From an uncultured SAR116 cluster alpha proteobacterium (GTDB lineage: Bacteria > Pseudomonadota > Alphaproteobacteria > Puniceispirillales > Marisalimonadaceae): DNA of 64,000 nt. Shown here in pieces: positions 1 to 9,588 of this stretch (within the stretch, counting starts at the first letter, position 1; the number at the start of each line of letters is the position of its first letter). Position numbers and translations under genes: made by a program. A model generated the notes under the pieces. It worked only from the letters and a program-made list of their open reading frames with translations, did no database searches and was not told the origin of the DNA. Location: positions 102,646 to 166,645 of the forward strand of contig CACNWE010000004.1 of the NCBI GenBank assembly GCA_902623995.1, in the 5' to 3' direction.

Positions 1-195
1 TTCAAATTTTTTTAATTTATCAATAGTATTAAATTTTATAAAAATTGATAAATCACCTTCTTTACCGATCATTATATTCAAAGATTGAAAATGATATTTA
101 GTAATTTTTTTTCCAAGATTATCCGAACAAAAAGAAGCCGCAACTTTAGCTTCAGTAACTGATGGAAATTTATATTGAAAGACTTTTGCGTACAT
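1..195 (-). CDS. Small protein of unknown function, C-terminus cut by the window edge
   Basis: The first 65 residues of a cytoplasmic protein are visible, starting MYAKVFQYKF; the rest lies beyond the left edge. There is no signal peptide and no membrane segment. Short strand-like stretches (such as LSIFIKF) alternate with a helix-like part, which would suit a small alpha/beta fold, but that is inference only. It begins 14 nt after the stop of the GAF-domain gene on the same strand, so the two are probably cotranscribed with the polyphosphate genes further upstream. I do not recognise the family. Confidence 0.6.
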   Translation of the reverse strand, partial: MYAKVFQYKFPSVTEAKVAASFCSDNLGKKITKYHFQSLNIMIGKEGDLSIFIKFNTIDKLKKFE

Positions 196-209
196 GATCT
201 ACCTACTAA

Positions 210-1028
210 TTACAATTCATCTAACATTTCTAAAAGGTCATTAGCTTGTTTGCCTTCAAGTTTAATGTTTTTCATTATCTTTGTGTGTAACCCCATTTTA
301 TCTTGGATTATTTTTCCTTTTTCTGTAACTTCTAACTTTAAATTTTCATTAATTTTCAATAATCCATTATCAGAGAGTATTTCTTCAAAATCTTTTGATA
401 TTTCCATTTTATTGCAAGCATGAATAAAATTTTTAAATATTATTATATCGCTTAAACCTGTTTCTTGATAAAAAATTTCTATAGCATTTATCAATCTATC
501 AGAAGTTAATAGTTTTTGATCAGTCATTACATCTATCTGGTGAGCAGCTTTTTTTATTAGTTTTTCTACTAAATCAATTTTATCTTGAGACAACTCTATT
601 ATTTTGGAAAAAGTCATCATGCAAACTATACCAAGTGCGTAATTGTTTTGGTCTATAATAGGAAAACCTATGTAACTTTTTACACCCTTTTCATTACTGT
701 GAGTTTTGGTTATTTCATGTTTTGTAACATCAAAGGCAACTAATGGTTTAGTATCTAGTAAAACATGAGCACAAACACTTCCATCTTTAGGTCTGCGTCT
801 ACTTAAATTTTGTGTTTTTTCTTGTTCAGGCTGAATTTCTGCTAAATAACATCTTTCTTTACTATCAAACAATTGAAATAAAACAGCTTCATAACCAGTT
901 ATTTCTTTAGCCAATTCACAGTAAATATTAAATAGGCTTGCTTGATTGGAATCTATTAGACCAGTTCTCTCAACTGCTTCTGCTCTTCTTTCTTCATTAT
1001 CAGGTAATTGTGCTGATATAAAACTCAT
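210..1028 (-). CDS. GAF-domain protein, possible sensor
   Basis: A 272-residue soluble protein. Residues about 25-165 read as a GAF domain: an N-terminal helix (ERRAEAVERTGLID), then FNIYCELAKEITGYEAVLFQ and a strand with YIGFPI, as in bacterial stand-alone GAF proteins that bind small ligands. Residues about 180-272 end in a strand-turn pattern (GLLKINENLKLEVTEKGK) resembling the wing of a winged helix; this is inference. There is no kinase or cyclase domain. It lies 45 nt downstream of ppx, in line with ppk1-ppx, so a link to phosphate or stress sensing is plausible but unproven. Confidence 0.75.
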   Translation of the reverse strand: MSFISAQLPDNEERRAEAVERTGLIDSNQASLFNIYCELAKEITGYEAVLFQLFDSKERCYLAEIQPEQEKTQNLSRRRPKDGSVCAHVLLDTKPLVAFDVTKHEITKTHSNEKGVKSYIGFPIIDQNNYALGIVCMMTFSKIIELSQDKIDLVEKLIKKAAHQIDVMTDQKLLTSDRLINAIEIFYQETGLSDIIIFKNFIHACNKMEISKDFEEILSDNGLLKINENLKLEVTEKGKIIQDKMGLHTKIMKNIKLEGKQANDLLEMLDEL

Positions 1029-1073
1029 CTTTTCTCTACCTTTTTATAAAATTAAAAATCACATTAAGAATTA

Positions 1074-2534
1074 TTAGAAAATAATCTCATAATTTAAATT
1101 ACAGGCATTAGCAAAATTTTTAAATCTTCGTTCATTTTCTTTATCCATGAGAGCTTTGGCTTCAGATTTTATTTTACAAGTTAATTTATTTTTCTTAATC
1201 TTAAATTTAATATTATCCAAATTTTTTGGTAATCCTGCGCTAAAATTATATATAAATCTTAATCCTAAACCTATAGCATACGATGAAATTTTTTGCTTTT
1301 CTGAAAGTAAATTGGTTATTCTTTTATCAATTTGTTGTTTATCTTTAGTACCAATATATCTGTGATAAACAACTTTGGCCATCCATACCCTCTCAACATG
1401 AGTTAAATCTCTTACTGGTAGTGATAAGATTTTGTTTGCGGCAATATTACCTCTCATATCTGGCTGTTCGTCCCAAGAAATATCTGAAAGATTAGTACTA
1501 ATTTTAAATACCCTTTCAAGATCTTTATCTGCAATTTTTTCAAATATAGGACCAAATATTTTTTTTATTTTAGTTTGCATGCCATTAAATCTTTGGTTTT
1601 TTGCAAGTACATTATAGTAAGCAACTTTATCTGGATTGATCCTATTTTCTTTATTTAATTCTGCTATCAATCCATCTCTTATACTTGTTCCACTAATCAT
1701 AATATTTTTTACATTTGATGATAAAATCAGGTGAGTTATTATCTTTGCTGCAGTTGAAATAGTATCTGTTCTACCAGGAGGTATACCTAATACTTCTTTG
1801 TTTTCATCTGACATTTGATCCAAAAGAATAATCCCTCTTTCGATATTGAATTTTAATCCATGCAATAATGAGAGTGGATAATTATAATTCTTTATATAGG
1901 CAGATCCTAGAGCTCTAAAACTTCCACCTGTTCCAAACAATGTAAGATCTTTAGATTTATTCAGCCATTCAACTTTATTAATTTCTTTTCTGATTTCTTC
2001 ACTAGTAATCTGAGATAAGTGTCCAATATCAATACTCGTTGATTTTATCTTTTTTCCATCTTGAATAAGAATAAGTTCTAAACTTCCTCCTCCTAAATCT
2101 GCTATAAGCCCTTTATCAACTTTTATGTTGCTAAGAACTCCTAAACAGGCATAATCAGCCTCCTCTTTAGCAGACAAGATTTTAATATTATGATTAAGAA
2201 GTTTTTCTGCAGGACGTAAAAATTCTTTTGCATTTTTGGCTTTTCTAACAGCTGCAGTTGCTATAATTAACTGATGTTTTACAGACATAGTTTTTATTAT
2301 ATATGCAAAACGCTTTATAGCTGACAAAGCTTTTGAAATTGATTGACTGGAAATATTTTTGCTCAATGATAGACCCTCACCGAGTTTACAATTTACTCTT
2401 TCATTAAATAACGGAAAAGGATATTTACCATTTTGAGGATATATAACAAGTCTAATAGAATTAGAACCAATATCGATTATTGCTAATTTACCTTTATTTA
2501 TCTTCCTATAAAAACTTAAAGCTACTTCATTCAT
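1074..2534 (-). CDS. ppx: Exopolyphosphatase / GppA-family phosphatase
   Basis: Member of the Ppx/GppA family (ASKHA fold), which removes terminal phosphates from polyphosphate or pppGpp. Seen: the first phosphate loop DIGSNSIRL at about residues 21-29, the catalytic acidic stretch AKEEADY near 121-127, and the second glycine loop ADLGGGSLEL near 145-154. The C-terminal half has the helical HD-like extension of the long form (486 residues, normal length for Ppx). It starts 2 nt after the ppk1 stop, so synthesis and breakdown of polyphosphate are encoded as a pair. Sequence alone does not fully separate Ppx from GppA; the ppk1 context favours Ppx. Confidence 0.9.
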   Translation of the reverse strand: MNEVALSFYRKINKGKLAIIDIGSNSIRLVIYPQNGKYPFPLFNERVNCKLGEGLSLSKNISSQSISKALSAIKRFAYIIKTMSVKHQLIIATAAVRKAKNAKEFLRPAEKLLNHNIKILSAKEEADYACLGVLSNIKVDKGLIADLGGGSLELILIQDGKKIKSTSIDIGHLSQITSEEIRKEINKVEWLNKSKDLTLFGTGGSFRALGSAYIKNYNYPLSLLHGLKFNIERGIILLDQMSDENKEVLGIPPGRTDTISTAAKIITHLILSSNVKNIMISGTSIRDGLIAELNKENRINPDKVAYYNVLAKNQRFNGMQTKIKKIFGPIFEKIADKDLERVFKISTNLSDISWDEQPDMRGNIAANKILSLPVRDLTHVERVWMAKVVYHRYIGTKDKQQIDKRITNLLSEKQKISSYAIGLGLRFIYNFSAGLPKNLDNIKFKIKKNKLTCKIKSEAKALMDKENERRFKNFANACNLNYEIIF

Positions 2535-2536
2535 AT

Positions 2537-4669
2537 TTATATTTTAGCTAAGCTTCCCTGACCTGATAAACTTGGGTTTTTCATAAAATAAGTGTGCGCA
2601 CAAAATGTTTTGTCCTTATATTTTTTTTTGGAGTATTCTCCATTTTTATTTAATTTCCAAGTGTTTTTTGTGTCATTTATTAAAGCCGGTAATACTTGAT
2701 CTAGGATTTGACTTCGAACTGTTTTATTTTCTAAAGGTATAAAAGCTTCAACTCTATGGTATAGATTACGAGGCATTATATCAGCAGATGCTATATAAAC
2801 TAAATTACTTTCAGACTGAAATTTTCCTTTATTCGCAAAAACATAAATTCTCCCATGTTCAAGAAATCTTCCTATAATTGCAGTTACTGTAATGTTTTCA
2901 GACATTCCTTTAACATTAGGGCGTAGGCAGCAAATACCCCTAACCATCAAGTGAATTTTTACCCCTGCATTAGATGCTTCATAGAATTTTTCAATTATTT
3001 TTTGATCTACAATCGCATTACATTTAATCCAAATTCCACTTTCAAAACCATCTTTAGCATTTTGTGTTTCATTATTAATTTTCTCAATTAACCAATCATA
3101 AGAAGAGTTGGGTGAAATGATCATCTTATTTAATTGTTTTGGTTGAACATGACTGGTAAGAAAATTAAAGACTGATCTAGCATCCTCACAAATATTTTTA
3201 TCGATAGTGAATAACGAAAAGTCAGTATAAATTTTAGCAGTATGTGGATGATAATTACCAGTTCCACAATGAGCATAAGAAACTAATTTTTTACCCTCTT
3301 TTTTTGTTATTAGAGATAATTTTGCATGTACTTTTAAATCAACTAGGCCGTAAGCAACTTGCGCACCAGCTTGTTCTAATACTCTAGCTAGTTGGACATT
3401 ATTTTCTTCATCAAATCGAGCTTTCAGCTCAATTACTGCAATAACAGATTTTCCTGATTCAGCAGCGGATACCAATGCTTGCACGATAGGAGAGTCAGGT
3501 GAAGTCCTGTATAACGTTTGTCGTATCGTCAAAACATTTTTATCAATAGCTGCCTGTTGGAGCAAACTTAAAACTACATCAAAACTTTCGTAAGGGTGAT
3601 GAACAATTATCTCTTTATTTTTAATTGCCGAAAAGCAATCTCCTTTAAAGTCTAATATTCTTTGTGGCATTCTAGGTTTGTACGGTTTAAATAAATTTTG
3701 TTTGGGAAGATTATTTATTATTTCCGTAAAGTCATTGATCCCAACAAATCCTTGCGCAACATATATATGATCGTCAGGGATATTTAATTGCCTGGTTAAG
3801 AGTTTTTGAGCAGATTTAGATAAATCGTGAGAAAAGGTTAAGGATACAATACCACCTCTTTTTCTGGCTTTAATTGCAGTTTCAAATTGCCCTATTAAGT
3901 CATCTGCTTCATCATCTATTTCAATTTCGGCATCTCTTATCACTCTAAACATGCCTGATTTTAATAATTTATATTCAGGATAAATTAAATGAACAAACTT
4001 TGTAACTAAGGTCTCCAGCATAGCATATCTCTGATGCTCACCAGGTAATCTTATAAATCTATCTACATTATCAGGAAGTAAAACTACACAATTTATATTT
4101 TTGTTTTTTGTATCTTTCATCTCCATTAATACACATTTACCTTTATTTTGGATAAAAGGAAAAGGGTGTGCAGGGTCTAAAGTGGTAGGAGTTAAAAGAG
4201 GTAGAATATTTTGTTCATAATATTCTTTAAGCCATTCTAATTCGTTTTTAGTCCATTTATTATCAAACAAAATTGAAACATCACAATCTTCCTTTTCATT
4301 TAATAAATAATTCAAACATCTTTGCTGTTTATTTTTTAAATCTTTGGAAGCATTAAGTACTGTTTTTAATAATTCATCTGCCCTCATCCCAGTTTCAGGA
4401 ACTGTATTGAAACCTTGACTTATAAGCTGATGTAGACCAGCTATTCGAACCATATAAAATTCATCTAAATTTTCTGAAGAAATTGTTACAAATCTAAGTC
4501 TTTCACCATAAGGAATTGTCTTATCATATACTTGTAGTAAAACTCTCTCATTAAAAGATAACCAGCTAATTTCTCTGTCAAAATATCTGTCATTTTGATT
4601 ATTAATTAATTTTTTTGTGATTTTATTTAAAGACAATCTAACCTCAGAATTTGAGGTTTTGAGTTTCAT
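2537..4669 (-). CDS. ppk1: Polyphosphate kinase 1
   Basis: Catalyses reversible transfer of the ATP gamma-phosphate onto polyphosphate. The protein has 710 residues, the usual PPK1 length. The N-terminal domain opens with RYFDREISWLSFNERVL. The catalytic half contains LTIRQTLYRTS and then LKVHAKLSL, where His448 corresponds to the autophosphorylated histidine of the family, followed by HCGTGNYHP. It is the first gene of a minus-strand run with ppx and a GAF protein. The 100 bp upstream hold no other gene, so the operon promoter is expected there. Confidence 0.95.
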   Translation of the reverse strand: MKLKTSNSEVRLSLNKITKKLINNQNDRYFDREISWLSFNERVLLQVYDKTIPYGERLRFVTISSENLDEFYMVRIAGLHQLISQGFNTVPETGMRADELLKTVLNASKDLKNKQQRCLNYLLNEKEDCDVSILFDNKWTKNELEWLKEYYEQNILPLLTPTTLDPAHPFPFIQNKGKCVLMEMKDTKNKNINCVVLLPDNVDRFIRLPGEHQRYAMLETLVTKFVHLIYPEYKLLKSGMFRVIRDAEIEIDDEADDLIGQFETAIKARKRGGIVSLTFSHDLSKSAQKLLTRQLNIPDDHIYVAQGFVGINDFTEIINNLPKQNLFKPYKPRMPQRILDFKGDCFSAIKNKEIIVHHPYESFDVVLSLLQQAAIDKNVLTIRQTLYRTSPDSPIVQALVSAAESGKSVIAVIELKARFDEENNVQLARVLEQAGAQVAYGLVDLKVHAKLSLITKKEGKKLVSYAHCGTGNYHPHTAKIYTDFSLFTIDKNICEDARSVFNFLTSHVQPKQLNKMIISPNSSYDWLIEKINNETQNAKDGFESGIWIKCNAIVDQKIIEKFYEASNAGVKIHLMVRGICCLRPNVKGMSENITVTAIIGRFLEHGRIYVFANKGKFQSESNLVYIASADIMPRNLYHRVEAFIPLENKTVRSQILDQVLPALINDTKNTWKLNKNGEYSKKKYKDKTFCAHTYFMKNPSLSGQGSLAKI

Positions 4670-4770
4670 TTGGCAAATCTAACTTAATCTCATCAATTCA
4701 AACCAGATGAATTCTCAAAACTATGTCTTTGTAAATAATGTTTATTTCAAATTTATTACATTAAAAATAT

Positions 4771-6318
4771 TTAAATCAAAACTTCAATTAGAAATGGGCC
4801 TTTTTCTTTAAGTCCATGTTTAAAATATTTTACTAAATCTTCAATATTATCAACTTTAACAGCGTCAACTCCCATGCCCTTTGATATAGAGACCCAATCT
4901 AATGCTGGATCTTTTAAAGACAACATTTCCATTGCTGATTTTCCTGGGTTATCAACACCTACATTTGTTAATTCTCCTTGAAGGATCTTGTAACTTTGGT
5001 TTGCAAAAATTAATACAACTATATCTAAATTTTCTCTTGCCATAGTCCATAAAGACTGGACGGTATACATGGCACTTCCATCACCTTCTAATGAAATAAC
5101 TTTTTGATCTGGAGATGATATTGCCGCTCCAATTGCTACAGGCATTCCAAATCCTATAGACCCTCCACAGTTATTCAGCCATGTATGTGGTTGTGATCCT
5201 GAAGTTTGATAAAAAAATTCTCTTCCAGTAGTTACAGATTCATCAACTATGATTGCATTTTCTGGGATTAATGCACCTAATACCATTCCCAATGACATTG
5301 GGTTAATTGGACCTTTAGGAATGTCTGGGATATCAAGTTTTGAAATAGTATTAGGAGTATTATTTGATATTCCAATCCTATCTGATAACTCTTCGACAAC
5401 TGTTGTAATATCATCTGATATAGAAGCTAATTCAAAAAATTTAGTAGAATCTTGTGTTAAGACTCCAGGCTTATTTGGATATGCAAAAAAAGCGACTGGT
5501 CGTCTAGCTCCTATTATTATAATGGTGTCAAAGTCTTTAAGAACTTCAACTGCTTTATCAACAACATATGGTATTCTTACAGAATTGATTCTCCCCGCAC
5601 CTTTATCTAAACGAGCATTAAACCAGTCAGTTTTAATTGGACAGCCTATTTTGTCCGCTACTTTTGCCAATTTAATAAGGTTGTTTTCTTCTAAAGCCTG
5701 ACCACCAACAAGTATTAGAGGGTTCTTTGCATCTTGAAGTTCTAAAATTGCTTCGTCTATTATTTTAGAAGAAACTATCTTAGATTTCATATTTAACTCA
5801 ATCGACTCAATTTTATTGCCTTCATTCCATGCGGTATCACCAGGCAAGATTAAAGTTGCAATTTTCCCAGGTTTTACATTTGCATGTCTAATAGCTTCAG
5901 CACCATCCTTCGCAATCTCTTTTGAAGATTTACTTGTTTTTACCCAATGGGAGACTGGACTTGCTATTCCTTCAATATCCGAAGTTAACGGAGCATTTAA
6001 TTTTATATGATCAAGAGCGTGCTCGCCTACTATATTAACAATTCCTGAATTAGCTTTTTTTGCATTATGTAGGTTTGCAAGGCCATTTGCTAATCCAGGA
6101 CCTAAATGTAATAAAGTTGAAGCTGGCGACCTTCTCATTCTAAAGTAACCGTCAGCAGCACCAGTAGCACATCCCTCAAAAAGACATAAAACGCTTCGCA
6201 TATTTTGATATTTATCTAAAGCTGCAACGAAATGCATTTCTGATGTTCCAGGATTAGTAAAACAGACGTCAACATTACCTTCTAATAAAGTACCAACTAA
6301 ACTTTCTGCTCCGTTCAC
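4771..6318 (-). CDS. Thiamine-diphosphate-dependent enzyme, acetolactate synthase/benzoylformate decarboxylase-like
   Basis: A TPP enzyme of 515 residues with the usual order of Pyr, central and PP domains. Glu48 in LFEGCATGAADG is the cofactor-activating glutamate. EGDGS at 411-415 followed by the Asn in FANQSYK forms the Mg-TPP motif. I chose the GTG at 6318 because GGAGGG lies 5 nt upstream and the product then begins MNGAESLV; a TTG four codons earlier would place that Shine-Dalgarno site inside the gene. There is no small regulatory subunit beside it, so it is probably not biosynthetic IlvB. The substrate (a 2-keto acid) is unknown; the gene stands alone. Confidence 0.85.
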   Translation of the reverse strand: MNGAESLVGTLLEGNVDVCFTNPGTSEMHFVAALDKYQNMRSVLCLFEGCATGAADGYFRMRRSPASTLLHLGPGLANGLANLHNAKKANSGIVNIVGEHALDHIKLNAPLTSDIEGIASPVSHWVKTSKSSKEIAKDGAEAIRHANVKPGKIATLILPGDTAWNEGNKIESIELNMKSKIVSSKIIDEAILELQDAKNPLILVGGQALEENNLIKLAKVADKIGCPIKTDWFNARLDKGAGRINSVRIPYVVDKAVEVLKDFDTIIIIGARRPVAFFAYPNKPGVLTQDSTKFFELASISDDITTVVEELSDRIGISNNTPNTISKLDIPDIPKGPINPMSLGMVLGALIPENAIIVDESVTTGREFFYQTSGSQPHTWLNNCGGSIGFGMPVAIGAAISSPDQKVISLEGDGSAMYTVQSLWTMARENLDIVVLIFANQSYKILQGELTNVGVDNPGKSAMEMLSLKDPALDWVSISKGMGVDAVKVDNIEDLVKYFKHGLKEKGPFLIEVLI

Positions 6319-6421
6319 AAGACCCTCCAATCTTACTTTTAATTAACATATCAAATTAAAAATCTAATTGGTAATAATTTAATTTTATGTAAAACTTTAC
6401 AGAAATTATTTTGAGAATTTT

Positions 6422-6796
6422 ATGTTTAAATCTTTAATCGATGACAATGAAAAGCGAAACCAACTTTCTATTATGGCTCAATATCTAAACACAAGTTTTA
6501 TGATTAGTACAATAGAGAACGAGTATTTAGTAAATATTGAAAAAGGCGTTGTAAAAAATGTAGAAGAAGGACCTTTTGTAATGCCAAGCTATGTCTTTAA
6601 ATTAACTGCACCTAAGAACGAGTGGATAAAATTTTTACAACATATTCCTGAACCGGGGTCTCATGATATTATTGCAATGCTTCGAAGAAAAGTTTTGAAA
6701 TTTGAAGGGGATCTCTATCCTTTAATGTCTCACTTACTATACTTCAAATTACTTCTGGCCTCCCTAAGACCAGCGGAGAGTAAAAATGAAAATTGA
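6422..6796 (+). CDS. SCP2-like small protein
   Basis: A 124-residue protein with a pattern resembling bacterial SCP2/sterol-carrier domains: strands around YLVNIEKGVVKNV and YVFKLTAPKNEWIKFL, then a hydrophobic C-terminal helix region (LYPLMSHLLYFKLLLASL). There is no signal peptide. Its last 11 nt overlap the start of the alpha/beta hydrolase gene, so the two are translated together. The family call is by overall pattern only and moderately sure; the lipid-binding role is inference. Confidence 0.6.
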   Translation: MFKSLIDDNEKRNQLSIMAQYLNTSFMISTIENEYLVNIEKGVVKNVEEGPFVMPSYVFKLTAPKNEWIKFLQHIPEPGSHDIIAMLRRKVLKFEGDLYPLMSHLLYFKLLLASLRPAESKNEN

Positions 6797-7625
6797 AAAA
6801 GAACCTATTTCTGGTCAATATGGAAAATTTAAAATTAATGGTATTGACTATAGGATATATTGGGAAGAAGCCGGTCAGGGAATTCCTTTAGTTTGCCTAC
6901 ATACTGCGGGATCTGATGGTAGACAATATAGAGCTCTTTTGAATGATAAAAAAATATTAGAAAAGTTTAGGGTTATTGTATTTGATATGCCTTGGCATGG
7001 AAAATCCTCGCCACCCGAAAATGCTAAAGTTGGAAATTATAAACTATCAACGGACTTTTATATTTCTCAAATTATGAGCTTTATAAATGGCTTGGAATTA
7101 GTAAAGCCTGTTGTAATGGGGTGTTCTATAGGCGGAAGAATTATTCTTCATTTAGCAATAAATTTTCCAGATAAATTTAGAGCATTAATTGGGCTTCAAA
7201 GTGCTGGTCATTTGGATCCTTATTACGATATCAGTTGGTTACATAGACAAGATGTACATGGAGGAGAAGTTTGCGGAGGCATTGCTTATGGCTTGATGGC
7301 ACCAACAAGTCCTGAAAGTGATAAATTCGAAACAATGTGGCATTATATGCAAGGTGGACCTGGAATTTTTAAAGGAGATTTATTTTTTTATAAGTTCGAT
7401 GGAAATATTGGCAATGAAATTAAAAAAATTGATAATTCAAAATGTCCAATTTATTTATTAACTGGTGAATATGACTACTCAGCAACACCAGAGGAAACAA
7501 AATCTCTAGCTGACACTATTGGTATCGAAATGATCAAAATGAAAAATGTAGGTCATTTTCCAATGAGTGAAAATCCAAAAGAATTTCTAAAATACCTACA
7601 TCCAGTCTTAAATAAAATTAGTTAG
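6786..7625 (+). CDS. Alpha/beta hydrolase
   Basis: A 279-residue hydrolase of the alpha/beta fold. The nucleophile elbow is GCSIGG with Ser114, the oxyanion region is LHTAGSDGR near 39-46, the likely acid is in LLTGEYDYSATP (about 225-236), and the histidine is in NVGHFPMSENP near the C-terminus, so the triad is complete. It overlaps the SCP2-like gene upstream by 11 nt and abuts the convergent SDR gene. The substrate is not predictable; an ester, lactone or C-C bond hydrolase are all possible. Confidence 0.85.
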   Translation: MKIEKEPISGQYGKFKINGIDYRIYWEEAGQGIPLVCLHTAGSDGRQYRALLNDKKILEKFRVIVFDMPWHGKSSPPENAKVGNYKLSTDFYISQIMSFINGLELVKPVVMGCSIGGRIILHLAINFPDKFRALIGLQSAGHLDPYYDISWLHRQDVHGGEVCGGIAYGLMAPTSPESDKFETMWHYMQGGPGIFKGDLFFYKFDGNIGNEIKKIDNSKCPIYLLTGEYDYSATPEETKSLADTIGIEMIKMKNVGHFPMSENPKEFLKYLHPVLNKIS

Positions 7626-8387
7626 CTACCAGTCTTTTCCAGCTGTCCATCCCCCATCTACGATTAAATTTGTTCCAGTACAAAAACTTGCTTCGTCACT
7701 TGCAAGATATAAAACTGCACTAGAAATTTCTTTAGGTTCTCCCCAACGTTTCATGGCGTGCAAGTTCCTTACTTTTTGAGAAGCTTCTTCATCTTGAAAA
7801 TATCTTTCTGTTAATGGAGTTCTAATAACACCTGGTCCAATAGCATTTACTCTAATATCATACTTCGCTAGATCTACTGCTAGTTGCTTAGTTATTCCGG
7901 CAGTAGCATGTTTAGAGGCAGTATAAGCACACCTATTAGGCGCAGAAGTTACGCTTAAAGTCGAGGAAGTAATTACAATATTACCCTTTATTTTTTTTTC
8001 GATGCAGTGCTTTGCAAATGTTTGTGCAGTTATAAAAACTCCAGTAACGTTTATATCAATAACCTTTCTCCATTCTTCAATAGACAATTCTAACGGAGAG
8101 ACAATTTCTCTTATACCTGCATTACAAAATGCAATATCTAAACTGCCAAAATGTTCATATGCATTTTTCATGTTTTCAATAGTTTCATTTTGATTTGTTA
8201 CATCTAATTTAAATGGCTCAGCATTACCACCTGCAGATTTTATTTCTTTAGCCACCCTGCTAGCCATATCAAAATCTAAATCTGAGACAGCTACATTTGC
8301 ACCTTCTTTTGCAAAACTTAAACCTGTTTGACGACCAATCCCACCTGCTGCTCCAGTAATAAACACAGTTTTGTCTTTAAATCTCAT
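7626..8387 (-). CDS. Short-chain dehydrogenase/reductase
   Basis: Classical SDR of 253 residues, NAD(P)-dependent. Seen: cofactor loop TGAAGGIG at 11-18, NAG at 89-91, catalytic Ser142, Tyr155 and Lys159 (YTASK), and the GPGVIRTPL segment after the active site. Asp36 at the end of the second strand (VAVSDLD) favours NAD over NADP. The end of the gene abuts the hydrolase stop on the other strand. The substrate is unknown. Confidence 0.9.
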   Translation of the reverse strand: MRFKDKTVFITGAAGGIGRQTGLSFAKEGANVAVSDLDFDMASRVAKEIKSAGGNAEPFKLDVTNQNETIENMKNAYEHFGSLDIAFCNAGIREIVSPLELSIEEWRKVIDINVTGVFITAQTFAKHCIEKKIKGNIVITSSTLSVTSAPNRCAYTASKHATAGITKQLAVDLAKYDIRVNAIGPGVIRTPLTERYFQDEEASQKVRNLHAMKRWGEPKEISSAVLYLASDEASFCTGTNLIVDGGWTAGKDW

Positions 8388-8464
8388 TGAAAAATCCCCC
8401 TGTTAATGCAAAGTTTATTTGAATTAACCTTTTTGACAACATTAATCTTTATTGGAGTAATCGA

Positions 8465-8851
8465 TTGGACATAGAACATTTAGTATTTGAAAACGGACCT
8501 AAAAGAGTTGGCCCCTTTAGTCATGCTGTTAAAGCTGGTGAATTTATTTTTATTACTGGACAAATGCCAACATTGCCAGAAAATCCTGACGTACTAGTCA
8601 GTAATGATGTTGAAAAGCAAACTCATCAAGTTATGAAAAATCTAATTAGTGTTTTAGATAATTGTGGCTCTTCTCTCGAGAGAGTAACTTTCGTAAGAGT
8701 GTATTTAGTTAACTTCCAAGACTTCGACAAAGTAAATAAAATTTATAAATCCTATTTCAATGAAGACAAACTGCCTGCTAGAACATGTATTGGTGTAACT
8801 GGACTTGCTGTAGGTGCTTCAGTTGAGATTGATCTTGTAGCAAAAGTTTAG
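8465..8851 (+). CDS. RidA/YjgF family protein
   Basis: A 128-residue member of the RidA (YjgF/YER057c) family, which hydrolyses reactive enamines and imines. The family's catalytic arginine is present as Arg106 in LPARTCIGV, and Glu122 in VEIDLVA matches the conserved acid. It starts at TTG: GGAG lies 7 nt upstream and no ATG occurs before conserved sequence. It is followed 17 nt later by an AzlCD pair on the same strand, which suggests an amino-acid-related detoxification and export unit (inference). Confidence 0.9.
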   Translation: MDIEHLVFENGPKRVGPFSHAVKAGEFIFITGQMPTLPENPDVLVSNDVEKQTHQVMKNLISVLDNCGSSLERVTFVRVYLVNFQDFDKVNKIYKSYFNEDKLPARTCIGVTGLAVGASVEIDLVAKV

Positions 8852-8868
8852 ATAAGAAAAATTTGTCT

Positions 8869-9588
8869 ATGAAAAGAAAATATACCCCTTTTAAAAAAGG
8901 TATTTTTACTGGCTTTGGTTTCCCTGGCATAGGAATGAGCTCAGCAATGTTTGGATATGGTGTTTTTGCTGCAGAAGCTGGACTAGATCTATATCTTTGT
9001 TTAGGTTCAGTTTTAATTTTATGGAGCATGCCTGGTATGGTTATTTTTGTGTCTCTTTTTTCAATAGGCACACCAATATTCTTGCTATTTACTACTGTTT
9101 TATTGGCTAACATGAGACAATTTTTTTTAGTCTTATCTGGCCTTACATTAATGAATATTCACAAACATAAATTATCTTTTATTACAAAATTATTTTGGGC
9201 TCACCTCATTAGTCCCACTGGTTGGGCTGAGTTAACCAAAGTAAAAAATGAAATAGACGAAAAAGATTTATTTAAATTTTTTCAGGGTCTTAGTTTGGCA
9301 TTGGTAATATTTAATTCAACTACAACAATTATTGGTTACAAATTATATGATTTTTTACCTAATGATATTGTTTCTATTCCCGTATTTATAATGCCATTAT
9401 ATTTAACAATCTTAATGCTAAGAGCTATTGAAATTTATTACAGATTAGCGGTTGTTACTGGAGGGATTATCGGGCCCCTTTTATTTCCATATATTGGTGA
9501 TTGGAGTTTGATTGTTGCAGGATTAGTTGGCGGTTCCGTTGGCTTGATGATCAGTTATCTTTTGAATAAGGATAAAATTAATGTATGA
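8869..9588 (+). CDS. AzlC-family amino-acid exporter, large subunit
   Basis: Multi-spanning membrane protein of 239 residues that reads as AzlC: the N-terminal FKKGIFTGFGFPGIGMSS stretch, a central soluble loop and repeated hydrophobic helices to the C-terminus. AzlC with AzlD is a known branched-chain amino-acid exporter. I used the ATG at 8869; a TTG two codons earlier is possible. The last 8 nt overlap the azlD-like gene, as expected for a two-subunit transporter. It is more divergent than the second AzlC of the window, and the central part (SPTGWAELTKV) replaces the usual sequence, so the substrate may differ. Confidence 0.75.
   Translation: MKRKYTPFKKGIFTGFGFPGIGMSSAMFGYGVFAAEAGLDLYLCLGSVLILWSMPGMVIFVSLFSIGTPIFLLFTTVLLANMRQFFLVLSGLTLMNIHKHKLSFITKLFWAHLISPTGWAELTKVKNEIDEKDLFKFFQGLSLALVIFNSTTTIIGYKLYDFLPNDIVSIPVFIMPLYLTILMLRAIEIYYRLAVVTGGIIGPLLFPYIGDWSLIVAGLVGGSVGLMISYLLNKDKINV

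Noticed and set aside
5249..5701. 150-codon plus-strand frame inside the TPP-enzyme gene
   Set aside because: It is antisense to a gene with full active-site motifs, has no ribosome site and no recognisable family.
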